DNA from: Philodulcilactobacillus myokonensis | Lineage (GTDB): Bacteria; Bacillota; Bacilli; Lactobacillales; Lactobacillaceae | Assembly: GCF_027923585.1 (NCBI RefSeq) | Contig: NZ_BRPL01000002.1 | Location: forward strand, 1,054,001 to 1,118,000 | Length of the DNA: 64,000 nucleotides | Direction of reading: 5' to 3' | In this document: one piece after another, positions 16,946 through 27,138 of the stretch | Numbering within the stretch: position 1 is the stretch's first letter | Layout: every line of letters begins with the position of its first letter | Program-made: the position numbers and the translations under genes | Notes under the pieces: generated by a model | Told to the model about the DNA's origin: nothing | The model's database searches: none | What the model saw: the letters and a program-made list of their open reading frames with translations, nothing else

Positions 16946-17050
16946 TTATTTTCGATGATGCCTTCGATTCCACTTAAATCCAAATATAAAGGAAGCGATA
17001 AATAATAATATTAAAATAATAATAAAAATGATAATAGCGACTAAATTCAA
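16946..17050 (-). CDS. Putative 34-residue single-span membrane peptide
   Basis: A TTG-started frame with AAGGGA 11 bases upstream encodes one strongly hydrophobic helix (about residues 3-25, almost all I/L/F/V) followed by a short basic tail (KWNRRHHRK). The positive-inside rule predicts an outside N-terminus. It lies downstream of the SDR gene terminator. No homologue is known to me. The base composition alone makes such Ile/Phe runs common in AT-rich DNA, so confidence is limited. Confidence 0.4.
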   Translation of the reverse strand: MNLVAIIIFIIILILLFIASFIFGFKWNRRHHRK

Positions 17051-17089
17051 AGCTTTACAATCCCTTCATTAATAATTTCAATTATTCAA

Positions 17090-17127
17090 CAAAAATGGAA
17101 TTAACCTATTAACAAGATTAATTCCAA
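17090..17127 (-). terminator. Terminator of the SDR gene
   Basis: On the minus strand TGGAATTAA and TTAATTCCA pair, followed by TTTTTG. Confidence 0.8.
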
Positions 17128-17149
17128 ATTGATTATTTAGTTATTAATT

Positions 17150-18229
<1,080 letters not shown>

Positions 18230-20311
18230 ATGAAAGTTAGTTATGATAAGATTTCCTTTGCTGGAATGCTTATTACATTAGGGATCGTATATGGTGATAT
18301 CGGTACCTCTCCTCTATATGTTATGAATGCTATTATTGGTGACGCTGGGAGAATGGGTGCCATCCGGCAAGATTATATTATAGGAGTCATTTCATTAATT
18401 TTTTGGACATTAATGATTATTACCACCATTAAGTATGTGTTGATTACAATGCAAGCTGATAATAACCACGAAGGTGGTATTTTTGCATTGTATGCACTAG
18501 TAAGAAGAAACGGTAAATGGCTAGTTTGGCCAGCATTAATTGGTGGTGCTGCTTTACTTGCTGATGGTACTTTAACTCCAGCAGTTACTGTAACATCCGC
18601 GATCGAAGGGTTAAAAGGCCAAACGGTTGGCGCACTGCATTTCAATAATTCACAATTTGATGTTTTAATCATTACCACCATTGTTTTGCTATCACTGTTC
18701 ATGATTCAAAAATTTGGGACAGGTGTAATTGGAAAATCATTTGGACCCGTTATGTTAGTATGGTTCGCCTTTTTAGCAATTGTTGGATTATTTAATCTTA
18801 ATCCAATCATGTTAAAAGCACTATCACCATACTATGCAATTCATGTTTTATTTAGCCCAGAAAACAAAATTGGTATTTTTATTTTGGGAAGTGTATTCCT
18901 AGCCACTACTGGTGCTGAAGCATTATATTCTGATATGGGTCACGTTGGTAAAAAGAACATTTATGGAACCTGGCCATTTGTATATGCTGCATTGTTTCTA
19001 AACTACTTAGGTCAAGGATCATGGATGCTATCACATGCTCAAGATCCAATGTACCGTAATTTAGTGAATATTAATCCATTTTATGAAATGCTACCTGGAT
19101 TTTGGAAACCATTTGCAGTTGTTATATCTGCTTTAGCTGCCATTATTGCTTCACAAGCATTAATTACTGGTTCATATACCTTAGTTGATGAAGCAATTGG
19201 TTTAAAATTTCTACCAAGAATGATCGTTAAACATCCTAGTAACGTTAGAAGTCAAATTTATATTTCAGGAATCAATTGGTTCCTGTGTGCTGTAACATTA
19301 TTCGTTGTTTGGTTCTTTAGAAGCTCTCAACATATGGAAGCCGCATATGGTTTAGCAATTACAATTACGATGCTCATGACGACCGTTTTGCTATTTGAAT
19401 TTTTATCAGGCAAAATTAAGCGTATTTTTGCATTTTGTATTGCTCTATTCTTCGGTATGATTGAAACGGTATTCTTCCTAGCCAGTTTAGTTAAATTTAT
19501 TCACGGTGGATACATTACCTTCTTAATTATGTTATTAATTCTTTATGTCATGGTTGTTTGGTACTTTGGTAATAAACGCCGTGATCATTATGAAAAGGAA
19601 AGTGAATATGTATCACTTCTGGACTACCGCGATCAATTAGAAGAATTAAGTAATGATAATTCAATTCCACTTTACACATCTAACTTAGTCTACATGACCA
19701 GAATTAAGAATAACTATCAAATTAAGCGTAATGCCATGTATTCAATCTTAGATAAAGAGCCAAAGAGAGCTCGTGTTTACTGGTTTGTTACCGTTAATGA
19801 AACTAGTGTTCCTTACGAAAGTACTTACACTGTTGATATGTTAAACACAAAGAATGTCGTTGATGTTCAACTTTACTTAGGATTTAGGAAATCGCAAAGC
19901 GTTAGTGTTTATTTACACCAAATTGTTGATTATCTAATCAAACAAGGGGTCTTAAATAAGCAGGATCAAAAGTATTCAACTATTAAGCACAGAAAAATTG
20001 GTGATTTTAAGTTCGTTATTATTAATGAACGTCCATCCGATTTAACAATGAATACTGAAATTAATGCATTTGATAAACAATTAATTAGTGGAAGAATTTT
20101 CTTACAAAACGTTACTGCTTCACCTGTATCATGGTACGGATTAGAATTTAGTAATGTAATTGAAGAAGCATCACCACTATTTATCACAATGCAACATGAT
20201 CAATACCTAGTTCAAAGAAAGATCTATCATTCAATCCATCACTCTACTAACAGAGGGCCCGAAAGTGGAATTAAGAATAATAAATTAAATAATAACAATA
20301 AAATGAATTAA
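18230..20311 (+). CDS. kup: Kup-type potassium uptake protein
   Basis: KUP/HAK/KT family K+ importer, probably a K+/H+ symporter, in the cytoplasmic membrane. At 693 residues it has the full family plan: 12 membrane helices (about 10-430) starting with [15 protein letters not shown], the conserved Asp/Glu-containing helices ([33 protein letters not shown]), and a long cytoplasmic C-terminal domain. In lactic acid bacteria Kup proteins can be inhibited by c-di-AMP; cdaA lies at 29475-30320. GGAGGATC precedes the ATG. It is a single gene with terminator. Confidence 0.96.
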   Translation: MKVSYDKISFAGMLITLGIVYGDIGTSPLYVMNAIIGDAGRMGAIRQDYIIGVISLIFWTLMIITTIKYVLITMQADNNHEGGIFALYALVRRNGKWLVWPALIGGAALLADGTLTPAVTVTSAIEGLKGQTVGALHFNNSQFDVLIITTIVLLSLFMIQKFGTGVIGKSFGPVMLVWFAFLAIVGLFNLNPIMLKALSPYYAIHVLFSPENKIGIFILGSVFLATTGAEALYSDMGHVGKKNIYGTWPFVYAALFLNYLGQGSWMLSHAQDPMYRNLVNINPFYEMLPGFWKPFAVVISALAAIIASQALITGSYTLVDEAIGLKFLPRMIVKHPSNVRSQIYISGINWFLCAVTLFVVWFFRSSQHMEAAYGLAITITMLMTTVLLFEFLSGKIKRIFAFCIALFFGMIETVFFLASLVKFIHGGYITFLIMLLILYVMVVWYFGNKRRDHYEKESEYVSLLDYRDQLEELSNDNSIPLYTSNLVYMTRIKNNYQIKRNAMYSILDKEPKRARVYWFVTVNETSVPYESTYTVDMLNTKNVVDVQLYLGFRKSQSVSVYLHQIVDYLIKQGVLNKQDQKYSTIKHRKIGDFKFVIINERPSDLTMNTEINAFDKQLISGRIFLQNVTASPVSWYGLEFSNVIEEASPLFITMQHDQYLVQRKIYHSIHHSTNRGPESGIKNNKLNNNNKMN

Positions 20312-20324
20312 GTAAGTTTTACCA

Positions 20325-20370
20325 AAAAGGCTGAGTTATGATGTTTAATCATGACTTAGCTTTTTTTTTT
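20325..20370 (+). terminator. Terminator of kup
   Basis: AAGGCTGAGTTATGAT pairs with ATCATGACTTAGC(TT), followed by ten T. It overlaps the end of the convergent antiporter gene. Confidence 0.85.
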
Positions 20371-21514
20371 GAATTAAAATTCCCTTTCTTAAAATTAATG
20401 GTGAAATTAACGTTGTCATAATAATGGCACTAACCGCTAATGAATATAAATTATTATTAATTAAATGATTTGATAGTCCCATTTGAGCAATGATTAAAGC
20501 AACTTCTCCCCTAGAAATCATTCCAGCACCGATCATAAATGAATTTGAAATTGAAAATCCGCTTAAATATCCTCCAATTCCAGCACCCAATAGTTTATTG
20601 ACAACGGATAAAATTGTTAAAACTAAGAAAAAGAATAAATTATTTTCAATCCCGTTTAAATTAATTTCTAGGCCAACACTAATAAAGAAAAACGGAATCA
20701 AAAAATCATACCCAATTATCGTTAATGATTGGTCAACTATTTTTCTTTGGTTGGTTTGAGCAATTGCAATTCCGGCAAAAAATGCCCCTGTAATGGAACT
20801 AATCCCAATTAATTCGGCTGCATATGCAAATGAGAAACAAATAATTAATGCCAAAATAACGACTGAAGATTCAAATTGATAATGTTTAAGCAAACTAAAT
20901 ACCCAAGGAACAATCCATTTAATCATTAATACCAATGCAACAAAATATGCAATTTGAATGACTATCATTAGTAACAAATGATTTGAAAATAAATTATTAC
21001 CACCGGTTCCTAATAAGCTTGATACGACGCTCAATAAGATAATCCCAATTACATCGTCAGCAACGGCTGCACCTAAGATTGTAATGCCACCACTACTATT
21101 TAAAGCATGCATCTCCTTTAATATTTCTGCTGAAATTGACACAGAAGTCGAAACAAAAATAATGGATAAAAATATTGATGAACTAAAATTCAAATTAAAG
21201 AATCGGCCAATCCAATACGTACTTAATAATGGAAGTAATACACCAATTACAGCAACAGTTAAACTGGGTTTCATATATTTTTTCAATAATTTTAAATTAC
21301 TTTCTAGCCCAGCAATAAACATCAAAATAATCACACCCAAATCGGAAAATATATAAATTAAATCATTAGGATGAAGCCAGTTTAATATTGCCGGTCCTAA
21401 TAATACTCCAGACAAAAGTTCGCCAACAACTGGTGGCATGTTAATAGCATGGCTAATTTTTCCAAAAATAGTAGTTGATAGCAATACTAGACAAATAATC
21501 AATAAATTATCCAT
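20345..21514 (-). CDS. Monovalent cation:proton antiporter, CPA2 family
   Basis: A 389-residue polytopic membrane protein of the CPA2/KefB-NapA group: helices PPVVGELLSGVLLGPAIL at the N-terminus, the ion-binding region AAVADDVIGIILLSV with the DD pair expected for electrogenic Na+/H+ exchange, and ISRGEVALIIAQMG near the C-terminus. There is no C-terminal TrkA-N domain, so it is NapA/GerN-like rather than full KefB. It would move Na+ or K+ out against protons. It ends inside the kup terminator and is convergent with kup, so two cation transporters lie side by side. Confidence 0.92.
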   Translation of the reverse strand: MDNLLIICLVLLSTTIFGKISHAINMPPVVGELLSGVLLGPAILNWLHPNDLIYIFSDLGVIILMFIAGLESNLKLLKKYMKPSLTVAVIGVLLPLLSTYWIGRFFNLNFSSSIFLSIIFVSTSVSISAEILKEMHALNSSGGITILGAAVADDVIGIILLSVVSSLLGTGGNNLFSNHLLLMIVIQIAYFVALVLMIKWIVPWVFSLLKHYQFESSVVILALIICFSFAYAAELIGISSITGAFFAGIAIAQTNQRKIVDQSLTIIGYDFLIPFFFISVGLEINLNGIENNLFFFLVLTILSVVNKLLGAGIGGYLSGFSISNSFMIGAGMISRGEVALIIAQMGLSNHLINNNLYSLAVSAIIMTTLISPLILRKGILIQKKKLSHD

Positions 21515-21539
21515 AAATTTAATTATCTCCTTTAAAGAT

Positions 21540-21605
21540 ATAAAAAAGCACCTACTTTAAGAATGCTTTAAGCAACCCAAACTTAAAACAAATTCTTGAA
21601 AGTAA
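21540..21605 (-). terminator. Imperfect terminator downstream of the 104-residue gene
   Basis: On the minus strand ACTTACTTTCAAGAAT and ATTCTTAAAGTAGGTGC form a long but imperfect stem with a large loop, followed by six T. Confidence 0.5.
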
Positions 21606-21638
21606 GTACTCCAACCAAAAATATTTAATTTTATTCAT

Positions 21639-21953
21639 CTAACTAATATGATTTTCTCTTAAAATCTTTTTAACTTCTTGTTCCATTTCAGGAGTACGTT
21701 TCCATTCTTGAAAACGATCAAAATTTTCACTCGGCATCGTATAATGAGTATTAATATAATGTTCATACTTAGCAACGTGCTCCGTATGTGCAATATTCAG
21801 TTGAATAATCCGCACCTGTTTAATCATACCACGCTCAGCGGCTAATTCAGCACGACCATTCTGAACCATATTACTAATTTCCATATACTTACTGCCATCA
21901 AGCCTTGTAATTTCTTCAATTAAAGTAAAAACTTCATGACTTTTCATTGCCAA
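21639..21953 (-). CDS. Hypothetical soluble protein
   Basis: A 104-residue, mostly helical, charged protein. I do not recognise the family. The sequence has no membrane helix, Cys or known motif; the middle (AELAAERGMIKQVRIIQLNI) looks like an amphipathic helix. It starts with TTG 21953 (GGGGATG 9 bases upstream) or ATG 21947, only 25 bases after tagH, so it is probably co-transcribed with tagH. A tie to cell-wall export is possible only by position. Confidence 0.65.
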   Translation of the reverse strand: MAMKSHEVFTLIEEITRLDGSKYMEISNMVQNGRAELAAERGMIKQVRIIQLNIAHTEHVAKYEHYINTHYTMPSENFDRFQEWKRTPEMEQEVKKILRENHIS

Positions 21954-21978
21954 TTAAATCATCCCCGAATATTCATAG

Positions 21979-23103
21979 TTATTTCTTATGAATTCCTTTT
22001 TTATGGTGCTTTTGTTTAATAACATTATGGTGAGTCCGATTATTTGGAACATACAACGTCTTTTTAGGATGAAGAATTGATCTTGGATGTGCCAAAACGC
22101 GTGTTACATGGTGCCCTGAAAAATTAACTAGACAGAAGAAAATAATTAAGAGACCAATGAAGCCAGTCAGCAAACGATTGGGAACGGACATTTTTTCACT
22201 GATAACCGATCCATAAAATAATTTTTTAATCTTTGATTGTGCATGTCGATCATCAGGATGCTTTTTAGAATAATCATCAGTAATTTGTTTTTGATATTGA
22301 TTAATATCAAATTCCTTTTGAACATTCTTCTTTTTAGATTCAAAAGCACGCTTTTGCTTTTTTGATAGTGATTTAAACCATTGGGTAAATTCACGATACT
22401 TATTAGTCACTTCTTCAGTTGGACCTAACATTTTTAATTGACCATAATTAATCCAAGCAACTTTATCACAAAGTAATTCAACTTGTCTTAATGCATGACT
22501 GACGAAGATAATGGTCTTACCCTGTTTTTTAAAATCAGAAATTTTATCAACACATTTTTGATAAAAAGTGTCATCGCCAACTGACAATGCTTCATCAATG
22601 ATTAATATATCAGGATTGATATGAACAGCAATTGAAAAACCTAATCTTGATTTCATACCACTAGAATAACTTTTAACCGGTTGATCAACAAAATCACCAA
22701 TATCAGCAAAACTAATGATATCAGGCATCATCTCATCAATTTCTTCGTTCGTTAAACCTTCCATTAATGATTTTAATCGAATATTCTCGCGACCAGTTAA
22801 ATTTTTTCTTAAACCAGCACTAATCGCAACAATTGAAGTATCACCTTTAACATCAACTTTACCAGTTGTTTGTGGAATAATTCCTGAGATGATATTTGAA
22901 ATTGTTGATTTTCCTGATCCATTAACACCAATTAAACCTAACGTTTCACCGGCAGGAACTGTAAATGAAATTCCCATCAATGCCCAAAAATGGGGCACAT
23001 TTTTAGCTGGTAAAAAGAATGATTTTAATTTATCAGATTGCGTTTTAAAAAGATCATACTCTTTAGTTACATTTTGGACTTTTATTTTATAATTCTCAGC
23101 CAT
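21979..23103 (-). CDS. tagH: Teichoic-acid-type ABC exporter ATPase (TagH-like)
   Basis: A 374-residue ATPase: an N-terminal ABC domain (about 1-245) with Walker A GVNGSGKST, a signature of the form SYSSGMKSRLG typical of polysaccharide and teichoic acid exporters, and Walker B LIIDEALSVGD; then a charged linker, one membrane helix near residue 320 (LLTGFIGLLIIFFCLVNF) and a short outside tail rich in His and Lys. This extra C-terminal helix is a TagH trait, but the outside part is far shorter than in Bacillus. It would power wall teichoic acid export with TagG, which is not in this window. Confidence 0.88.
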   Translation of the reverse strand: MAENYKIKVQNVTKEYDLFKTQSDKLKSFFLPAKNVPHFWALMGISFTVPAGETLGLIGVNGSGKSTISNIISGIIPQTTGKVDVKGDTSIVAISAGLRKNLTGRENIRLKSLMEGLTNEEIDEMMPDIISFADIGDFVDQPVKSYSSGMKSRLGFSIAVHINPDILIIDEALSVGDDTFYQKCVDKISDFKKQGKTIIFVSHALRQVELLCDKVAWINYGQLKMLGPTEEVTNKYREFTQWFKSLSKKQKRAFESKKKNVQKEFDINQYQKQITDDYSKKHPDDRHAQSKIKKLFYGSVISEKMSVPNRLLTGFIGLLIIFFCLVNFSGHHVTRVLAHPRSILHPKKTLYVPNNRTHHNVIKQKHHKKGIHKK

Positions 23104-23197
23104 TTTTAAAAACTTCCTAGATTATAATTTCGTTATTTCAAAGACGATTATTATTATACATAATGAAACTTAGGATGTAAACGTCAAGTTAATAATA

Positions 23198-24628
23198 TTA
23201 ATTGAAAGCCTGTTGACTAATCCAATAGTTACGATGATTAATCATAATTCGAACCCAAATACTCTGATAAGCATTTCTGATTGCTAATAAATTAGAATTG
23301 ACGGTATTATTCTTAACTTGATTTCCAACTTCAGCCCATTTAAATGTCTTAATTCGACGACGGGTCCCTGGAATATGCTCATACAAATCATATTCACCAT
23401 AATGATTATTAAGGTTACGTTTAGAACGATCATTAATATATTGAACTCGCTTATTATTAAAAAGATAATTTGCATTGCCCCAACCGTTACGGTGTTTATT
23501 CAAACGAATTCGATACCAGATACTTTCTGAACCATTATCGTTAACAATTGCCATGTAATTGGACATGTATTGATTCTTGCTTAATTTATTCGTATTGGAA
23601 ACTGGTCGGGCCAGTGCTGGATCCCCCATCACATGATTATAAATCACTTCATTATCTTGATGATTAATTAAAAGTGAAGTCTTAATTTTATAATAAGTGA
23701 TTTTAGGTAAATTTAAAGCAGGACGACTAACCCAATATTTTCTAACCCGATTACTATTTTTAAACCGCAATCGATACCAAGTAGTCGTCTTTTTCTTAAA
23801 ATTAGCTTGTGCAATTGCATCGACGTAAACTTTTTGTCCCGCGTAAGAATTATGATTAATCCAAGGACTTTTAACAACTCGTTTTTTAGTATTCGGAATA
23901 TCACGATATAGTTGTTCACGTTGGTAATTAGAAGATAGTGACCATTTTTCTGGATCAACTTCAGTTAATTTAACCTTGGCATAAACAGCTTTTGGATGGT
24001 GCTTCTTTTTATTTTTATGATGCTTTGGATGATTAGCATCATTAACAATCTGATTAATAGTTTGGTCTAAATTAGACCAACCATATTGATTGATCAAATT
24101 GATCAACAAGTTAGCATACTGCGGAGAAGTAGCGTATTTACCGACCAAAGATTTAGCAGCATCTTCAAACGTTGCTGCATTTTCTTTGTGAGAACCAGAA
24201 TAATAATTATTGTCCCAACTAGTCCCGTTTCTTAATAAATTACCATTATCGTCAATTGAATCATAGACGTTCGGATATTTTTTAAAATTAGCGTTAGTAT
24301 AATATAATTGTCCATTTGAATTATATTCAGCCGTTGGCATTGAAATTGATTGGCCATTGTATGATCCTTTCATTCCAAAGTAATTATTAGCCTGCACAGC
24401 TAACTGACTTTGACCCCAATCACTTTCTAATGCTGCTTGGGCCATCATAATGGATGCATATAAATTATATTTTTTTGATACAGACTTAACGATGGGTGAA
24501 AGTTGTTGAATAAAATTAGCTTGAACGGATGAAGAAGTGTCCGCTAGTACTGTTTTACCAGCAAAAAGACCGCATAAAACCATTAACATAATTAGTAATG
24601 ATTTAATCCCAATTTTTATTTTTTTCAT
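23198..24628 (-). CDS. Secreted N-acetylglucosaminidase (GH73) with GW/SH3-like repeats
   Basis: A 476-residue exported autolysin. The signal peptide (KKIKIGIK, hydrophobic core, cleavage near VLA-DT at 29-30) is followed by a GH73 domain (about 35-195) with the catalytic Glu in AALESDWGQS (E68) and the NNYFGMKG motif. A His/Lys-rich linker (about 200-215) leads to four SH3/GW-like repeats (about 220-476) that would hold the enzyme at the wall or teichoic acids. It cuts glycan strands at cell separation. It is a single gene next to tagH. Confidence 0.9.
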   Translation of the reverse strand: MKKIKIGIKSLLIMLMVLCGLFAGKTVLADTSSSVQANFIQQLSPIVKSVSKKYNLYASIMMAQAALESDWGQSQLAVQANNYFGMKGSYNGQSISMPTAEYNSNGQLYYTNANFKKYPNVYDSIDDNGNLLRNGTSWDNNYYSGSHKENAATFEDAAKSLVGKYATSPQYANLLINLINQYGWSNLDQTINQIVNDANHPKHHKNKKKHHPKAVYAKVKLTEVDPEKWSLSSNYQREQLYRDIPNTKKRVVKSPWINHNSYAGQKVYVDAIAQANFKKKTTTWYRLRFKNSNRVRKYWVSRPALNLPKITYYKIKTSLLINHQDNEVIYNHVMGDPALARPVSNTNKLSKNQYMSNYMAIVNDNGSESIWYRIRLNKHRNGWGNANYLFNNKRVQYINDRSKRNLNNHYGEYDLYEHIPGTRRRIKTFKWAEVGNQVKNNTVNSNLLAIRNAYQSIWVRIMINHRNYWISQQAFN

Positions 24629-24816
24629 TACTCCAACTAAACCCTCTCTACAACAGTGATATCATTATTTAGAATAACACATTTTAGAAAAATAATAATA
24701 TGAAATAAATAAAAAACCACTTAAATATTCTATTATATACTGAAGAAATATTAATCTATGAGTATTCATAGAACATTAAGCGGTAATTTAATTTATTATT
24801 AATGAATTATAAGGGA

Positions 24817-24948
24817 CTAGTATTTATTTTTAACGCCACGACGATCAGCATTTAATTCATTTTGTTGATCTTTAAATTTTTTCCAAGTAGCGTCTCTTCT
24901 AGATTGTTGTTGTTTCCGATTAACTCGATGTCTTTTTGTATATTTCAT
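24817..24948 (-). CDS. Small basic protein, 43 residues
   Basis: ATG 24948 follows an excellent ribosome binding site (AAGGGAGGA, 8 bases). The product starts MKYTKRHRVNRKQQQSRRD and ends ADRRGVKNKY; about a third of the residues are Lys or Arg and there is no hydrophobic segment, so it could bind nucleic acid. It stands alone between the autolysin and glmS genes. I know no function. The strong start signal is the main reason for calling it. Confidence 0.7.
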   Translation of the reverse strand: MKYTKRHRVNRKQQQSRRDATWKKFKDQQNELNADRRGVKNKY

Positions 24949-25026
24949 AATTAAATCCTCCCTTCTTAATTGGTTTACTAACTTTATATTATAACAATTT
25001 AATATGTAATTAGCTATTATCTAATA

Positions 25027-25057
25027 CAAAAAAAGACGACATCAATGTCGTCTTTTT
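25027..25057 (-). terminator. Terminator of glmS
   Basis: AAAAGACGACAT and ATGTCGTCTTTTT pair around two bases, with T runs on both strands. Confidence 0.9.
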
Positions 25058-25074
25058 AGTTAAATTAATCGTTA

Positions 25075-26895
25075 TTATTCAACGGTGACACTCTTAGCCA
25101 AGTTTCTTGGACGGTCAACATTGTAACCCTTATTCAAAGTTGTGTAGTATGCAAGTAACTGAGCTGGAATCACACTAACTAATGGTGTTAAAAGTTCACT
25201 CATATCTGGAATAATAAAATCATCCCCAGGCTGAGCTAATGCTTTTCTAACAACTGTTAAGCCTTTTGATCCTCTCGATTCAGTTTCTTCTAAATTACTG
25301 CGGGTTAAAGCAGCAGTTTTCTTTTGGGTAATTAATGCGAAAACGGGGGTACCCTTTTCAATCAAGGCAATGGTTCCATGCTTTAATTCGCCAGAAGCAA
25401 AGCCTTCAGCCTGAATATAAGAAATTTCCTTTAATTTAAGCGCATTTTCTAAGGAAACATAGTAATCTTCTCCACGTCCAATATAGAAAGCACGATTAGC
25501 ATGAACAAAATACTTCTTAGAAATTTGATCAATCCGGTCTTTATCATCAATCACAGCTTGCATTCCATTGGCAGCTAAACTTAATTCACGTTTAACATCA
25601 AAATTTTGAGCAGTCGTTTGTCCAACTGCTTCGCCAAGTGCTTTAGCTAAAATTGCTTCAAGTGCAATTTGTGCAGTGTATGCTTTTGTGGAAGCAACAG
25701 AAATTTCAGGACCTGCATTTAATAGCATTGTATAAGTAGCTTCTCTTGATAGGGTTGAATTTTCAACATTAGTAATTGTTAAACTATCATAATCTTTATT
25801 AATGTTATTTAAAACAACTCGACTGTCAGCTGTTTCACCACTTTGACTTAGGAAAATAAAGAATGGTCTTTGTGATAATAATGCGTCCGAGTATGCAAAT
25901 TCTGAAGAAATATGAACTTCAGTTGGAATATGAACTAATTTTTCAAATAGTGCTTTACCAATTAAGCCAGCATGGTAACTAGTTCCAGCTCCAACAATAT
26001 ATAAGCGATCAGCCTTTTTCATTGCAGAAATAATTTTAGGGTCAACGGTTGGCTTACCATCAACGTCTAAATATTCCTGGGATAATTTTCTCATGATATT
26101 TGGCTGTTCGTTAATTTCTTTTAACATGTAATAAGGGTAAGGTCCCTTGTCAGTAGCACTAGCATCCATGTCAACATGAAATGGTTTTCTTTCAACCCGA
26201 TCACCAGCTAAGTTCTGGATTTCAATTGAATGGGGTTTAACGGTTACAACTTCCCCGTCTTTTAAAGCAATGAAATCGTGGGTAATATTTAACATTGCTA
26301 GAGAATCAGAGCATACAACATTTCCGGTTTTATCATTTCCGACCCCAACTAATAATGGACTCTTATTTTTAGCAACGAATAAGGTATCAGGATGTTCTCG
26401 ATCCATTAATAGAAAACTATATGATGAACCATTAAGTAAATTCAAGGTCTTAAAAAATGCTTGCTTTGTACTTAAATTTTCAGTGGTTGCAAACTTATCA
26501 ACCAATTGAACAACAACTTCAGTATCGGTTTGACTAGTAAATTTAACACCCTTTAAGTACTTGTTCTTTAATTCCTTATAATTTTCGATAACACCATTAT
26601 GAACCAAATAGAAACGGTTATCTTGAGAAAATTGAGGGTGAGCATTCTCAACACTAACCTTACCATTAGTTGCCCAACGGGTATGTCCAATTCCAGTTGA
26701 TCCCTTAACATCTGGACCAACTGCATTAATCAGGTGGGAAATATTTCCCTTTCGCTTAATTAAATAATCTTTTCCGTTCTGATCATTAACGTAGATTCCA
26801 GCAGAGTCATATCCGCGATATTCTAATTTTTTTAAGCCATTTAATAGAATATTAACGGCGTCTTTATTTCCTGTTACTCCCACAATTCCACACAT
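25075..26895 (-). CDS. glmS: Glutamine-fructose-6-phosphate aminotransferase
   Basis: GlmS makes glucosamine-6-phosphate from fructose-6-phosphate and glutamine, the first step to UDP-GlcNAc. It has an N-terminal glutaminase domain that must start with the nucleophile Cys (MCGIVGVTG) and two SIS isomerase domains (GAGTSYHAGL; SQSGETADS). That requirement fixes the start at ATG 26895, 16 codons inside the longest frame, with AAAAAAGGATG upstream; 606 residues. I see no glmS ribozyme. Control is more likely by a GntR-type repressor at the palindrome at 26927-26944. The end is ...DRPRNLAKSVTVE as expected. Confidence 0.97.
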   Translation of the reverse strand: MCGIVGVTGNKDAVNILLNGLKKLEYRGYDSAGIYVNDQNGKDYLIKRKGNISHLINAVGPDVKGSTGIGHTRWATNGKVSVENAHPQFSQDNRFYLVHNGVIENYKELKNKYLKGVKFTSQTDTEVVVQLVDKFATTENLSTKQAFFKTLNLLNGSSYSFLLMDREHPDTLFVAKNKSPLLVGVGNDKTGNVVCSDSLAMLNITHDFIALKDGEVVTVKPHSIEIQNLAGDRVERKPFHVDMDASATDKGPYPYYMLKEINEQPNIMRKLSQEYLDVDGKPTVDPKIISAMKKADRLYIVGAGTSYHAGLIGKALFEKLVHIPTEVHISSEFAYSDALLSQRPFFIFLSQSGETADSRVVLNNINKDYDSLTITNVENSTLSREATYTMLLNAGPEISVASTKAYTAQIALEAILAKALGEAVGQTTAQNFDVKRELSLAANGMQAVIDDKDRIDQISKKYFVHANRAFYIGRGEDYYVSLENALKLKEISYIQAEGFASGELKHGTIALIEKGTPVFALITQKKTAALTRSNLEETESRGSKGLTVVRKALAQPGDDFIIPDMSELLTPLVSVIPAQLLAYYTTLNKGYNVDRPRNLAKSVTVE

Positions 26896-26926
26896 ATTAA
26901 ACATCCTTTTTTCTTTATTATTTAAA

Positions 26927-26944
26927 ATTGGTATATACACCAAT
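26927..26944. promoter_or_regulatory. Probable GntR/NagR-type operator upstream of glmS
   Basis: ATTGGTATATACACCAAT has perfect 6-base arms (ATTGGT, ACCAAT) around ATATAC, like the dre sites bound by NagR/DasR-type amino-sugar regulators. It lies 31 bases upstream of the glmS start codon. Confidence 0.6.
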
Positions 26945-27013
26945 TGTCATTTTTATTACTCAACAATTTACAATTTACAGCAATTAAGGGCACTTGTCAA
27001 CAAAATAATTCAT

Positions 27014-27027
27014 AATTGGTATACATT
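27014..27027. promoter_or_regulatory. Second, half-conserved copy of the glmS operator
   Basis: AATTGGTATACATT shares ATTGGTATA with the site at 26927-26944, but the second arm is not conserved. Confidence 0.35.
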
Positions 27028-27076
27028 TTATTAATTCTAAATTAATTTTTTAAACGATTAATTATAGCACAAAGCT

Positions 27077-27120
27077 AAAATAAAAGTGGAAGATAATAAA
27101 TTTTTATCTCCCACTTTTTA
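27077..27120 (-). terminator. Terminator of the cdaA-cdaR-glmM operon
   Basis: On the minus strand GTGGGAGATAA and TTATCTTCCAC pair, followed by TTTTATTTT. Confidence 0.8.
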
Positions 27121-27138
27121 ATTGCCACATTCTTAATT

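Noticed and set aside
18373-18702. 109-codon antisense frame inside kup
   Set aside because: It is opposite a strongly conserved gene, has no start signal and reads like a shadow of membrane-protein codons.
25075-26943. Longer GlmS with 16 extra N-terminal residues
   Set aside because: The glutaminase needs Cys as first mature residue, so MCGIVG must be the start.
26896-27076. glmS ribozyme upstream of glmS
   Set aside because: I could not find the conserved ribozyme core; only an AT-rich region with operator-like palindromes is seen.
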